A stretch of DNA of 12,342 bases from Leucobacter sp. UBA1945 (GCA_002336855.1 DDEV01000075.1:1-12342), one strand, 5' to 3'; counted from the stretch's first letter, positions 1 to 7,905 are shown. Numbers and translations: made by a program. The notes: a model not told the origin generated them from the sequence alone.

Positions 1-179
1 AGGCCGAAGCCCGTCGCCGCGGCTGGGGCATCGGCGAGGCCCGCTACGGCGAGGCGGTCGAGCGCGACTTCGCGGTTGCCGAGCGCGAGGTCGAGGCGCT
101 GAAAGCCGTGGCGGCAGAGCTCAGCGCTGGCGCCGCGCGCGTCACGCTTGGCGAGGCCCGGTACGTCGATCTGGCGTGA
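1..179 (+). CDS. C-terminal end of an unrecognised protein (5' part outside window)
   Basis: Codons run open from base 3 to a TGA at 177-179, giving the last 58 residues of a protein whose start lies left of the window. Nearly every third base is G or C, which supports real coding. The tail is charged, rich in Ala, Glu and Arg, and probably helical. The pentapeptide GEARY occurs twice, in GIGEARYGEAV near the start and in TLGEARYVDLA at the very end. No family is recognised and no function is proposed. Its 3' end overlaps the 3' end of the convergent membrane protein gene by 38 bp, so no intergenic terminator separates the two. Confidence 0.65.
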   Translation, partial: AEARRRGWGIGEARYGEAVERDFAVAEREVEALKAVAAELSAGAARVTLGEARYVDLA

Positions 180-801
180 ATCGGCGCCTGGACCACCACA
201 CGACGAGCAGCGACACGAGCGTGAAAGTCACTGCGATCAGCGCAACGTAGAAGCCGACCGTGCCGTACCCCTGATTCGGGTTGAGAAACGGGTACGGCAC
301 CCAGCCGTCGGTCGCGCCGCGAACGAGCACGACGACCACCCATGCGATCGGGTAGATCAGCTGCAGCAGCGCGATGCGCCAGGGCAGGGGCTCGCGATCG
401 CGTGCGAAGACCCAGTCGATGGCGACGAGGATCGGACCGCCGTAGTGCATCACCCAGTTCGCCCAGGGCACCGGCGCCCCGCCTTCGAGACCGAGCGGTG
501 CGAGCAGGGTGGCGTAGACGACGCCGACGATCACCATGCAGACCGTGGCGAGGCTGCGCAACGCCACGATCCAGCGCGCCTGCGGGCCACTGCGCATGAA
601 CCCGGCGATGCCGGCGATCGCCGCCACGATTGTGAGGATCGTGTTCGACTGAATCGTGAAGTAGCCGAAGAAGTTGAACGGGTTGACCGGCCCGCGCGAG
701 GCGGTCTCGGCGTAGGTCACGATAATTGCGACAAGCGTGACTGCCGCCCAGAGTGTGCGCGCAGATGCGAGTGTGGGCCTCGCCCATGAGGTGTTGTTCA
801 C
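142..801 (-). CDS. Pr6Pr-type integral membrane protein
   Basis: From a GTG start at 801 this is 219 residues with about six hydrophobic segments: near residues 15-33, 45-65, 75-100, 112-128, 140-160 and 178-202. The segment around FNFFGYFTIQSNTI, the WVMHYGGPILVAIDW stretch and the later PYPFLNPNQGYG motif fit the Pr6Pr membrane protein family (FAR-17a/AIG1-like), whose biochemical role is not established in bacteria. The frame is open to an ATG at 879, which would add 26 residues, but that ATG lies inside a repeat (868-881) and the extra residues are not family-like. GTG at 801 is preferred even though its SD is weak. The C-terminus is basic (WWSRRRFTPDRRTGPRQA), consistent with a cytoplasmic tail. 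Confidence 0.8.
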   Translation of the reverse strand: MNNTSWARPTLASARTLWAAVTLVAIIVTYAETASRGPVNPFNFFGYFTIQSNTILTIVAAIAGIAGFMRSGPQARWIVALRSLATVCMVIVGVVYATLLAPLGLEGGAPVPWANWVMHYGGPILVAIDWVFARDREPLPWRIALLQLIYPIAWVVVVLVRGATDGWVPYPFLNPNQGYGTVGFYVALIAVTFTLVSLLVVWWSRRRFTPDRRTGPRQA

Positions 802-867
802 AGGCTCAGCGTAGCCGAGGCGGCGCTCGAGACTAGTGAATCTCGGTGCTTGCCATGCCGATATCTG

Positions 868-928
868 CCCGAAGTGCATGGTTTCGCCCGAAGTACATGG
901 TCTTGAGTCGAAAATTCATGTACTTCGG
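868..928. repeat. Three-copy GCCCGAAGTRCATGG repeat with 12-bp inverted pair
   Basis: CCGAAGTACATG at 888-899 and its exact reverse complement CATGTACTTCGG at 917-928 form a 12-bp inverted repeat with a 17-bp spacer. A third copy, GCCCGAAGTGCATGG (867-881), repeats GCCCGAAGTACATGG (886-900) directly with one mismatch and a 19-bp shift. The cluster lies 66-127 bp upstream of the preferred start of the membrane protein gene, between it and the exonuclease gene stop at 983. It could be an operator array or a small REP-type element. No promoter hexamers were identified with confidence. Confidence 0.7.
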
Positions 929-982
929 CACTGAACGTGTACGCCGGGGTTTGCGTGAGGCGAGGGCGGGCGGCGACGGCCT

Positions 983-1864
983 CTAGCCGAAGATCATCGG
1001 TCGGTCGAAGTCGTCTTCGAAGGTGTCGCCCAGCAGGGTCGGGTCGATGTCGCAGACCACTGGCACGTGGTCGCTCGGGCCGTCGCCCTTGCGCTCTTCG
1101 CGGTGAATCGACGCCGCCGTCACCGTGTCGGCGAATGCCTGCGACCCCATGATGAAGTCAATGCGCATGCCTTCGTTCTTCTGAAAGCGGCCCGCCTTGT
1201 AGTCCCAGAACGTGAAGCCCTCTGGCACGAGCGGGCGCACGACGTCTTGCACGGTCGGCGAGAAGCTTGCGAACATCGAGCGCTCGTCGGGCGAGACGTG
1301 CGTGCTCAGACCCTCGACGAAGGTCGGGTCGCCCATGTCGGCCTCGAACGGCGCAATGTTCCAGTCGCCCATCAAAGCGAGCGGCAGCTCGGGGTGCTCG
1401 TCGATCCAGCGCTCTGCGTTCGCGCGAAGTGCCGAGAGCCACTCGAGCTTGTATGCGAAATGTGGGTCGTCAAGCGAGCGACCGTTTGGTACGTAGAGGC
1501 TCCAGAGACGCAGGTCGCCAACCGTCACGCCGAGCGCGCGGGCCTCGAGCGGCAGCTCGTTCGGGCCGATGCCCTGCACGGCCTCTTGCCCCTTGATCGG
1601 CTTGCCGAAGCCGGGCATGCCCTCGAAGCCGCGCTCGACATCGGTCATCTCGTGGCGGCTCGCGAAGGCGACGCCGTTCCACTGGTTGAGCCCGTGAATC
1701 TCGAGATGGTAGCCGGCCTGCTCGAAGAGCTCGACCGGAAACTGCTCGGGCTTGCACTTGATCTCTTGCATCGCCAGCACGTCGATGTCTTCGCGCACGA
1801 GCCAGTCGACGACGCGGGGGGCTCGGGTGCGAATGGAGTTGACGTTCCAGGTGGCGATGCGCAT
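983..1864 (-). CDS. xth: Exodeoxyribonuclease III
   Basis: A 293-residue protein of the exonuclease III / AP endonuclease family (endonuclease-exonuclease-phosphatase fold). In base excision repair this enzyme cuts 5' of abasic sites and trims 3' blocked ends. Signature elements are in order: WNVNS at 6-10, QEIK with the metal-binding Glu34, LWSLYVPNG with the catalytic Tyr, LMGDWNI with the Asp/Asn pair, GMRIDFIMG, and SDHVPV with the final catalytic Asp-His. Length is slightly above the roughly 260-270 of typical bacterial Xth because of an insertion near residues 80-105 (MPGFGKPIKGQEAV region) and a short acidic tail. The start is fixed by the MRIATWNVNS opening. A GAGGG lies only one base before it, so initiation may rely on translation coupled to the upstream acetyltransferase gene 48 bp away. 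Confidence 0.95.
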   Translation of the reverse strand: MRIATWNVNSIRTRAPRVVDWLVREDIDVLAMQEIKCKPEQFPVELFEQAGYHLEIHGLNQWNGVAFASRHEMTDVERGFEGMPGFGKPIKGQEAVQGIGPNELPLEARALGVTVGDLRLWSLYVPNGRSLDDPHFAYKLEWLSALRANAERWIDEHPELPLALMGDWNIAPFEADMGDPTFVEGLSTHVSPDERSMFASFSPTVQDVVRPLVPEGFTFWDYKAGRFQKNEGMRIDFIMGSQAFADTVTAASIHREERKGDGPSDHVPVVCDIDPTLLGDTFEDDFDRPMIFG

Positions 1865-1912
1865 GCCCTCAAGCGTAGCGTTCGCGGGTTCGAACGGTTT
1901 ACTGCGCGCGAG

Positions 1913-2395
1913 CTACTGCGCGGCGGGCGCGAGGTCGTAGGTCACCCACGGTGTCTGGTTCGAGACGCGGTCGTAGAGGCTGCGCGCGGTCGCGTTGTCG
2001 CCCGCGGTGATCCAGCGCACCACGGTCGCGTTCTCGTCGCGCGCGATCTCGGCGAGGCGGGTGAGCAGTGCGCTGGCGACGCCGTGGCCGCGAGCCTCAG
2101 AAGACGTGAAGAGGTCGTCGAGATAGATGCCGTGCGAGGCCGAGAGGGGCCTCGCGAAGGTGCGGTAGTGGGCGAGCCCGAGCGGCACCCCGTCGACCAG
2201 CGCGACGAGCCCGCGGGTTTCGTGGCCTTCGTCGTGCAGCCACGACCACACGGTGTCGATGGCCTCGTCGCTGTGCGGCGCCTTGTAGAAGTCGCGGTAG
2301 CCGCGATAGAGCGCACGCCATGAGGCGCGATCCTCTTCGCTCACTGCCCTGACCACCACGCCGCTGTCTGCTGCGGTGCCGACTTCGCTGCTCAT
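1913..2395 (-). CDS. GNAT family N-acetyltransferase
   Basis: A 160-residue GNAT protein that transfers an acetyl group from acetyl-CoA to an amine; the acceptor cannot be told from sequence. The acetyl-CoA pyrophosphate loop is visible as SSEARGHGVASALL at 98-111 (R/Q-x-x-G-x-G/A form), preceded by the beta strand HGIYLDDLF. It is followed by the helix TRLAEIARDE and the late NATARSLYDRVS segment usual in the family, where the Tyr acts as general acid. The N-terminal half carries a Tyr-rich helix (residues 30-37). The start has a good SD, AAGGAG with 6-nt spacing. It follows the PucR-type regulator gene by 33 bp on the same strand, so co-transcription is likely, although no metabolic link to the amide island is evident. 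Confidence 0.9.
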   Translation of the reverse strand: MSSEVGTAADSGVVVRAVSEEDRASWRALYRGYRDFYKAPHSDEAIDTVWSWLHDEGHETRGLVALVDGVPLGLAHYRTFARPLSASHGIYLDDLFTSSEARGHGVASALLTRLAEIARDENATVVRWITAGDNATARSLYDRVSNQTPWVTYDLAPAAQ

Positions 2396-2428
2396 TGCTT
2401 GCTCCTTCGCTCGTCTCGTGCTGCCATC

Positions 2429-3730
2429 TTATGGTGCGCGCGTCTCGCGCAGTTCTTCGCTTCGCCCGAGAATCTGAGGGTGCAGCGCGAGCACGAGGTT
2501 CGCGATCGCCGGGGTCGAGCCGATCGTGGCGCCGAGAATCTGCTCGATGCGAGAGAGCCGGTAACGAACGGTGTTCGGGTGCACGAAGAGTGCGTCCGCG
2601 GCGTGGGCGATGTTCTGCTCTGCGGCGAGATATGTGATGAGGGTGTCGAGCAGTGCCGTCTGCTGCAGCGGCTCGAGCACCTCTTTGATGTGCTCTTGCA
2701 GGGCGCGCTGGTCGACGTGCGAGAGCATCCAGGTGGTGAGGTCGATGCGGTCGATTCGAACGGGTTTGTGCAGCGCCGCACCGGGGTGGGCGCCCGCGCG
2801 AGTTCTCGCGATGCTCAGGGCGGTCTCGGCCTCATGCACCGAGGCGGGCACCTGCGCGAGCGCCGAGAACGGGGCCGACGCACCGACGAGCATCTTGCCG
2901 TCGAGCGAGTCGATCCACTGCTCACTCGCGGCGTTGTCTTGCACGAGTGCGGCGACCGTGGCGGGGGCATCGACGTCTACGCGGCGCAGCATGATGAGCA
3001 GGGGCACGCCCTCGGCGCGAGCCTTGGTGAGCAGCGCCGTGGTGTGCGCCTCGTTTGCCGAGGCCTCATCGATCGGGCTGCACTCGAGCGCTCTCAGCTG
3101 GGTATAGGCGGGAAAACGGAAGTGGCCGAGCCGTGCCCAGAACCTGTGCTCTCGGGCTGGCAGAATCCCGTCATGCAGCGCCGCGAGCAACTGCTCGTTG
3201 TCGCGACGATCGCGCTGGCTCGCCCCGTGCTGAATGCCATATACCGCACCCAGCAGTCGCTCTGCGGTGTCGAGCAGCACCTCGCCGATCTCTTCGAGGG
3301 TTTGGTGGCCGCGGCTCGCGATCGCGAGCACGTGAATGCCGTCTCGCAGCGCGACACGCCTGGTGCGCACGTGCCAGCGACCGATCTCGAGCGCGAGTTC
3401 TTGCTGATTGGTGCTCGACACCTCGTTCCAAATCAGCTGCGCCGGCGCCTCGCCGGTGCTTGCGATGACGTTGCCCTCGAAGTCGTAGATGATCGCGGTG
3501 CCGCGGCAGAGCACCCCGACCCGGTTCGCAAGGGTGCGAACCGGGTCGGGCGACGACACCGCGCCGAGCAGGTTATTGGTGATGTCGAGCTGGGTTTGCA
3601 CCTGTTCGAGGCGCGCTTCTACCGAGCCTGGGGTGACTGCGCCAGATGGCGTTTCTGGGTGCTTTTGTGCCATCACCATGAGAACCTGCCCAAGAGTTGT
3701 GCGAAACCGAGATTTCGAGACCGTTGTCAT
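2429..3730 (-). CDS. PucR/CdaR-type transcriptional regulator (regulator 1)
   Basis: A 433-residue regulator. The C-terminus has the PucR-type HTH_30 helix-turn-helix: AEQNIAHAADALFVHPNTVR from residue 370, then YRLSRIEQILG. The middle (about 185-310) resembles the degenerate GGDEF-like domain of CdaR/PucR proteins. The N-terminus (about 40-165) looks like a GAF-type sensor (AIIYDFEGNVIASTGEAP region) rather than the PucR N-terminal domain. Proteins of this class usually act as ligand-responsive regulators of a neighbouring catabolic operon. It is transcribed away from hyuA across a 119-bp gap holding a TTGTA-N5-TACAA palindrome. No clear SD precedes the ATG. A TACAAA hexamer ends 7 nt before it, so the mRNA may be leaderless. 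Control of hyuAB is inference from divergence. Confidence 0.88.
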   Translation of the reverse strand: MTTVSKSRFRTTLGQVLMVMAQKHPETPSGAVTPGSVEARLEQVQTQLDITNNLLGAVSSPDPVRTLANRVGVLCRGTAIIYDFEGNVIASTGEAPAQLIWNEVSSTNQQELALEIGRWHVRTRRVALRDGIHVLAIASRGHQTLEEIGEVLLDTAERLLGAVYGIQHGASQRDRRDNEQLLAALHDGILPAREHRFWARLGHFRFPAYTQLRALECSPIDEASANEAHTTALLTKARAEGVPLLIMLRRVDVDAPATVAALVQDNAASEQWIDSLDGKMLVGASAPFSALAQVPASVHEAETALSIARTRAGAHPGAALHKPVRIDRIDLTTWMLSHVDQRALQEHIKEVLEPLQQTALLDTLITYLAAEQNIAHAADALFVHPNTVRYRLSRIEQILGATIGSTPAIANLVLALHPQILGRSEELRETRAP

Positions 3731-3754
3731 CGAACTTTTTGTAAATTCTACAAT
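3724..3754 (+). promoter_or_regulatory. Possible hyuA promoter
   Basis: TTGTCA at 3724-3729 and TACAAT at 3749-3754 each differ from the sigma70-type consensus at one base, but the spacer is 19 nt, longer than the usual 17. The -10 overlaps the right arm of the 3739-3753 palindrome. Called by eye only. Confidence 0.35.
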
Positions 3755-3767
3755 CTGAGGCTCTGAA
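3738..3767 (-). promoter_or_regulatory. Possible promoter of regulator 1 gene (leaderless)
   Basis: On the minus strand TTCAGA (3767-3762) and TACAAA (3743-3738) are 18 nt apart. The -10 ends 7 nt before the ATG at 3730, which would give a leaderless transcript, common in actinobacteria and consistent with the missing SD. The hexamers are weak, so this is tentative. Confidence 0.3.
3739..3753. promoter_or_regulatory. TTGTA-N5-TACAA palindrome, candidate operator of regulator 1
   Basis: A perfect 5-bp inverted repeat with an AT-rich AATTC centre sits 9 bp from the regulator start and 97 bp before hyuA. Its arms contain the proposed -10 hexamers of both divergent genes, so a protein bound here could block both. 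Binding by regulator 1 is inference. Confidence 0.5.
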
Positions 3768-3808
3768 TGCTGAGGTTTCTCTAGTGACCCTTCTTGGCGC
3801 GAGCGTCA

Positions 3809-3831
3809 TCGTTGAGCTACGGAATCAACGA
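3809..3831. repeat. 7-bp inverted repeat in hyuA leader
   Basis: TCGTTGA (3809-3815) and TCAACGA (3825-3831) are exact reverse complements separated by 9 bp. The repeat ends 8 bp before the AGGAGG of hyuA. It could be a second operator half-site pair or an RNA hairpin next to the ribosome binding site. Confidence 0.55.
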
Positions 3832-3849
3832 CGAACTCCAGGAGGGGCA

Positions 3850-5889
3850 ATGAGCAGTGTCCGTGTCGCAGTAGACGTGGGTGGAACTTTCACCGACGTT
3901 TGCATCTTCGACGACGAGACCCAGCAGATGCGGGTCACCAAGGTGCCATCAACACCGCACGATCCGATGATCGCGGTCATGAACGGTGTTGAGCGAGGCG
4001 AGATCGACCTGAACGAGGTGAAGCTCTTCTCTCACGGCACCACGGTCGCCACGAATGCGCTCATCACGCGCAATTTTCCGGCCGCCGCGCTCGTTACGAC
4101 CAAGGGCTTTCGCGATGTGCTCGAGATTCGCGACGGCACGAAAGACGATCTGTGGGATGCGTATAACGACGTCTCGGAGCCCTATATTCGTCGCCGCGAC
4201 CGCTTCGAGGTCAATGAGCGCATCGACTACATGGGCCGCACGATCGTGCCGCTCGACGAGGCAGAGGCGCGCGAACTCGCCGAGCTGCTGAAGCGCCGCG
4301 GCGTGAAGACGATCGCGGTCTGCTTCGTGAACTCTTACGCCGACCCGCGTCACGAGAGCCGCATGCGAGAGATTCTCGAAGAGGTCATTCCCGACGCAAC
4401 GGTGTCGACCTCGGCAGAGATTCTGCCCGAGATCTTCGAGTACCCGCGCTTCAACACCGCCGTCTCGAACGCGGTGCTCGCGCCCCTCGTCTCCGGCTAT
4501 GTGAACCGGCTCGCAGGTGAACTCAAAGACGGCGGCTACCAGGGCGACCTGCTGCTGCTGCACTCGGGTGGCGGGTCGATGACACCGCGCATGGTTGAGA
4601 AGTTTCCGGTGCGTCTCGCGGCTTCTGGCATCGCAGCTGGCGCGATCTCTGCGAAGCACATCGCCCAGCAGTGCGGCTATGAGAACGCGGTCAGCCTCGA
4701 CATGGGCGGCACCTCGACCGACATCGCGCTCGTCGCGGGCGGCGAGCTTCGCGTGTCTCAGGAGTGGCAGGTCGAGTACGGCCACCCGATCATCTTCCCG
4801 TCAATCGAGGTGCTGACCATCGGCGCCGGCGGCGGTTCGCTCGCCCACATCGACATCGCCGGCTCACTGCGAAACGGCCCGCAATCAGCTGGTGCCGATC
4901 CTGGCCCCGCATGCTATGACACGGGTGGTGACCAGCCGACGAACACCGACGCGAACGTCGTGCTCGGGCGCCTCGGCACCTCGCTCGCAGGCGGTGTGAA
5001 GCAGCTCAATCGCGCGCTCTCTGAAGAGGCGATTCGACGGGTCATCGCCGATCCGCTCGGCATGGGGCTCGAAGAGGCGGCGCAGGCGATCGTCTCGGTT
5101 GCCAACGCCAACATGGCCGACGCGGTGCGTCTTGTGTCGATTCGCCGCGGCTACGACCCCCGCGACTTCGCCCTGCTCGCCTTCGGCGGTGCAGGCGCCC
5201 TGCACGGTGCCGACGTGGCGCGCGAGCTCGGCATTCCCACGGTCGTCGTGCCGCCGAACCCCGGCGTGACCTCGGCGATGGGCTGCCTGCTGGTCGACAT
5301 TCAGCACGACCTCGCGCAGATGTACACGGGCCTCGCCTCGTCGGCAGACGAAGACGGCATCGAAGAGGCGTTCGTCGCTCTCGAGACCGAGGCCGCGGCG
5401 CGACTGCGGCACGAGGGTGTCTCGCAAGAGAACGCGATGTTGCAGCGCAAGATCTCGATGCGCTACTCGGGCCAGTGGCGCTCGCTGCAGGTGCCGATGG
5501 GCACAGGGCCGGGTGCGCTGAAGCGCGCGGTGCAGACCTTCCATGAGCAGTACGAACGCGAGTTCTCGTTTCGCCAAGACGACGCCCCGGTCGAGGTGTA
5601 CCAACTGCACCTGACCGCGGTCGGCAAGACGCCGAAGCCCGCGTTCCGCCCGGCCGAGGCCGTGGCTCAGGGTGCGCCCGAGGCTACCGAGCGCCGCGAC
5701 GTCTACTTCGGCACACACGGCTGGGTCGACACCCCGGTCTACGAGCGAGACGAGCTCGCAGCCGGCACCTCGTTCGAGGGGCCCGCAATCATCAATCAGC
5801 TCGACTCCACCACCGTCGTTCCGCCGGCCACGCGCGCCGAGATCGACGAGTGGCTCAACATTCGCATCTACCTCGAGGGGAGCAACTGA
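3850..5889 (+). CDS. hyuA: Hydantoinase/oxoprolinase family subunit A (ATP-dependent amidohydrolase alpha subunit)
   Basis: A 679-residue HyuA-type subunit. With HyuB, such enzymes use ATP to open cyclic amides (N-methylhydantoin, 5-oxoproline, caprolactam); related pairs carboxylate ketones. An N-terminal Hydant_A_N domain opens with the actin-like phosphate loop VDVGGTFTDV at 8-17 and HGTTVATNAL near 62-71. The hydantoinase A core carries the second phosphate motif LDMGGTSTDIALV near 283-295, the GAGGGSLAHID and SAGADPGPACY motifs near 325-356, and FGGAGALHGADVA near 443. A C-terminal domain follows. The start is placed at ATG 3850, 4 nt after AGGAGG, although the frame is open 66 bp further upstream. 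The stop overlaps the hyuB start as ATGA, so coupled translation is expected. The substrate is not resolvable by eye. Confidence 0.92.
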   Translation: MSSVRVAVDVGGTFTDVCIFDDETQQMRVTKVPSTPHDPMIAVMNGVERGEIDLNEVKLFSHGTTVATNALITRNFPAAALVTTKGFRDVLEIRDGTKDDLWDAYNDVSEPYIRRRDRFEVNERIDYMGRTIVPLDEAEARELAELLKRRGVKTIAVCFVNSYADPRHESRMREILEEVIPDATVSTSAEILPEIFEYPRFNTAVSNAVLAPLVSGYVNRLAGELKDGGYQGDLLLLHSGGGSMTPRMVEKFPVRLAASGIAAGAISAKHIAQQCGYENAVSLDMGGTSTDIALVAGGELRVSQEWQVEYGHPIIFPSIEVLTIGAGGGSLAHIDIAGSLRNGPQSAGADPGPACYDTGGDQPTNTDANVVLGRLGTSLAGGVKQLNRALSEEAIRRVIADPLGMGLEEAAQAIVSVANANMADAVRLVSIRRGYDPRDFALLAFGGAGALHGADVARELGIPTVVVPPNPGVTSAMGCLLVDIQHDLAQMYTGLASSADEDGIEEAFVALETEAAARLRHEGVSQENAMLQRKISMRYSGQWRSLQVPMGTGPGALKRAVQTFHEQYEREFSFRQDDAPVEVYQLHLTAVGKTPKPAFRPAEAVAQGAPEATERRDVYFGTHGWVDTPVYERDELAAGTSFEGPAIINQLDSTTVVPPATRAEIDEWLNIRIYLEGSN

Positions 5890-7880
5890 TGAATACGACA
5901 GCAGCAAGTCGAGAGCTTGATCCGGTCACCTTTGAGGTGCTGAAGAACGCTTTCGCAACCAGCGTCGACCTGATGAGCGAGCAGATTCTGCGCACCTGCT
6001 ACTCCTTCGTGATCTACTCGCGCGACTTCTCATCGGCGCTCTGCGACAAGAACGGCAACACCGTGATGCAGGGTTCTGCAGACATCGCGGTGCACGTCGG
6101 CACGCTGCACTTTCAGTGCAAGTCGGTGATCGAAGAGTTCGGCGACGACATTCACGAGGGCGACGTGTTCGCGGTGAACGACCCCTACCGGGGCGGCACT
6201 CACCTGAACGACGTCTCGTTCATTCGCCCGGTGTTCTCTGAGGGCCGCATTATCGCCTTCGCGCAGAACAAGGGCCACTGGGCAGACATCGGCGGCCCCG
6301 TGCCGGGCTCGTTCAACGTCGCTGCGACCGAGCACTTCGGCGAGGGCCTGCGCATCACCCCGGTGCGCATCTGGTCGAAGGGCAACTACCTGCACGACGT
6401 GGCTCAGCTGCTCGTGTCGAACACCCGCGCCCCAGAGCAGGCCATGGGCGACTTGCACGCGCAATCAGAGGCGACCGCCGTGTGTGAGCGCGAGATCCTG
6501 CGCCTCGTCGAACGCTACGGCACCGAGACCGTTGAGATCGCGATGCAAGAAACGCAGGATTACGTCGAGCGCACGGTGCTGCGCAGGCTCGAGGATCTGC
6601 CTCGCGGCACCTGGAGCACCGTCGACTATCTCGACCTCGATCCGGGCGCGCCTGAGGCACTCGTGCCCGTTGAGATCACCATGACGCTCGACGGCAAGGG
6701 CATTCACTACTCGCTCAGGGGCGGCGCAGCGATCAAGGCGTTTCTGAACTCGGGCTACGGCACCACGTTCTCGGCGATCTATGCCGGCACGAAGACCTTC
6801 TTCCCAGACGTGCCGCTGAACTCGGGCTTCTACGCGGCGGTGACCGCCGAGATCGGGCCAGAGGGCACCGTGATCAACGCGGGCTGGCCGCTCGCGGTCA
6901 CGGGCACGGTGTCGGGGCCGTACGAGAAGATCATGAACGGCATCTTCGAGCTCTGGTCGAAGGTGATGCCCGAGCGCGCCATGGCCTGCGCCTTCAATCT
7001 CGAGTACCTGCTCGTGGGTGGGCGCGATGCCCGCTCCGAGTCGAAGCCGTACTTCATGTGGTACGACTGGATGGCTGGCGGCTGGGGAGGCCGAGTCAGC
7101 AAGGATGGCTCGAGCGCAACCGCACCCGTCTTCGGCGTCGGCCTCGCCGTGCAGGCCTGCGAGGGTCAGGAGCGCCTGACCCCCGTGGTGACCACGATGC
7201 ACCAGATCGGCCGCGACTCGGGCGGCCCCGGCCGCTTCCGTGGCGGCTGCGGCGTCGAGAAGGGAGGCACGCTTACCGACGCCGACGCCTCGGTCATGAG
7301 CTACTGCTGCGACCGTGCGCGCTCGATCACCTGGGGCATCGAGGGCGGCCTGCCTTCGATTCCGCACGGCGTCTGGATGAATAAAGACACCGAGCGCGAG
7401 CGCTTCCTCGGATCGATCTTCTCGTCGGTGCCGGTCGAGCCGGGCGACACCTTCTTCCGCCCCTCGGCCGGTGGCGGGGGCTTCGGCGATCCGCTTGATC
7501 GCACCCCCGAAGAGGTGCTCGAAGACATCATCGACGACTACGTCTCGATTGAGCGCGCGGCGATCGACTACGGCGTCGTGATCGTCGAGATCGACCGCGG
7601 CCTCGACCAGTTCGAGATCGACTACGACGCAACGAAAGAGAAGCGCGCGTGGATTCGCGAGCATCGCGATTCGTGGCTGCAGGCCGACCCGGCTGAGATC
7701 GCAGAGAAGTACCGGTCGGGCGAGCTCGACCTGCTCGACGTGATTCGTCAGCACGGCGTGATCCTCGATTGGGGAACAGGCGAACTGCTCGAAGAGACCA
7801 CTCGGCAGTACCGCGAGCAGATGCAGCGCAGGTCTGCAGATCACTGGCAGTCGTCTGAGGCGCTCGTCGGCGCTCGGTAG
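5889..7880 (+). CDS. hyuB: Hydantoinase/oxoprolinase family subunit B
   Basis: A 663-residue partner of HyuA that forms the hydrolytic or carboxylating complex with it. It opens with LDPVTFEVLKNAF, then shows NDPYRGGTHLNDV near 97-109 and KGHWADIGG near 128-136, both family hallmarks. The GGPGRFRGGCG segment precedes the Gly-rich PSAGGGGFGDPLDRTPEEV motif near 528-545 that normally closes the core. About 80 further residues follow the DYGVVI motif, including DLLDVIRQHGVILDWGTGEL and TTRQYREQMQRRSADHW. Some HyuB-like proteins have a similar tail, but the shortest 5-oxoprolinase-type B subunits do not. The start is ATG 5889 with GAGGGG 8 nt upstream, overlapping the hyuA stop by one base. A strong hairpin lies 26 bp after the stop. 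Confidence 0.92.
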   Translation: MNTTAASRELDPVTFEVLKNAFATSVDLMSEQILRTCYSFVIYSRDFSSALCDKNGNTVMQGSADIAVHVGTLHFQCKSVIEEFGDDIHEGDVFAVNDPYRGGTHLNDVSFIRPVFSEGRIIAFAQNKGHWADIGGPVPGSFNVAATEHFGEGLRITPVRIWSKGNYLHDVAQLLVSNTRAPEQAMGDLHAQSEATAVCEREILRLVERYGTETVEIAMQETQDYVERTVLRRLEDLPRGTWSTVDYLDLDPGAPEALVPVEITMTLDGKGIHYSLRGGAAIKAFLNSGYGTTFSAIYAGTKTFFPDVPLNSGFYAAVTAEIGPEGTVINAGWPLAVTGTVSGPYEKIMNGIFELWSKVMPERAMACAFNLEYLLVGGRDARSESKPYFMWYDWMAGGWGGRVSKDGSSATAPVFGVGLAVQACEGQERLTPVVTTMHQIGRDSGGPGRFRGGCGVEKGGTLTDADASVMSYCCDRARSITWGIEGGLPSIPHGVWMNKDTERERFLGSIFSSVPVEPGDTFFRPSAGGGGFGDPLDRTPEEVLEDIIDDYVSIERAAIDYGVVIVEIDRGLDQFEIDYDATKEKRAWIREHRDSWLQADPAEIAEKYRSGELDLLDVIRQHGVILDWGTGELLEETTRQYREQMQRRSADHWQSSEALVGAR

Positions 7881-7905
7881 CCACCGACGCCGCCGTGGCT
7901 TGGGT

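Noticed and set aside
802..879. ATG at 879 as the start of the Pr6Pr-type membrane protein
   Set aside because: The ATG is inside the GAAGTGCATG repeat and the added 26 residues are not hydrophobic or family-like; GTG at 801 gives a normal-length protein.
899..985. Tiny ORFs beginning with Met-Tyr/His-Phe-Gly created by the 868-928 repeats on both strands
   Set aside because: The shared MYFG/MHFG starts simply follow from the repeated ATGTACTTCGG bases; there is no SD and no further similarity between the peptides.
1067..2323. Long plus-strand ORF of 418 codons opposite the exonuclease and acetyltransferase genes
   Set aside because: It is the antisense shadow of two clearly recognised genes in GC-rich DNA and resembles no known protein; the same applies to the other long antisense frames, such as 6465-8009 and 8136-9590.
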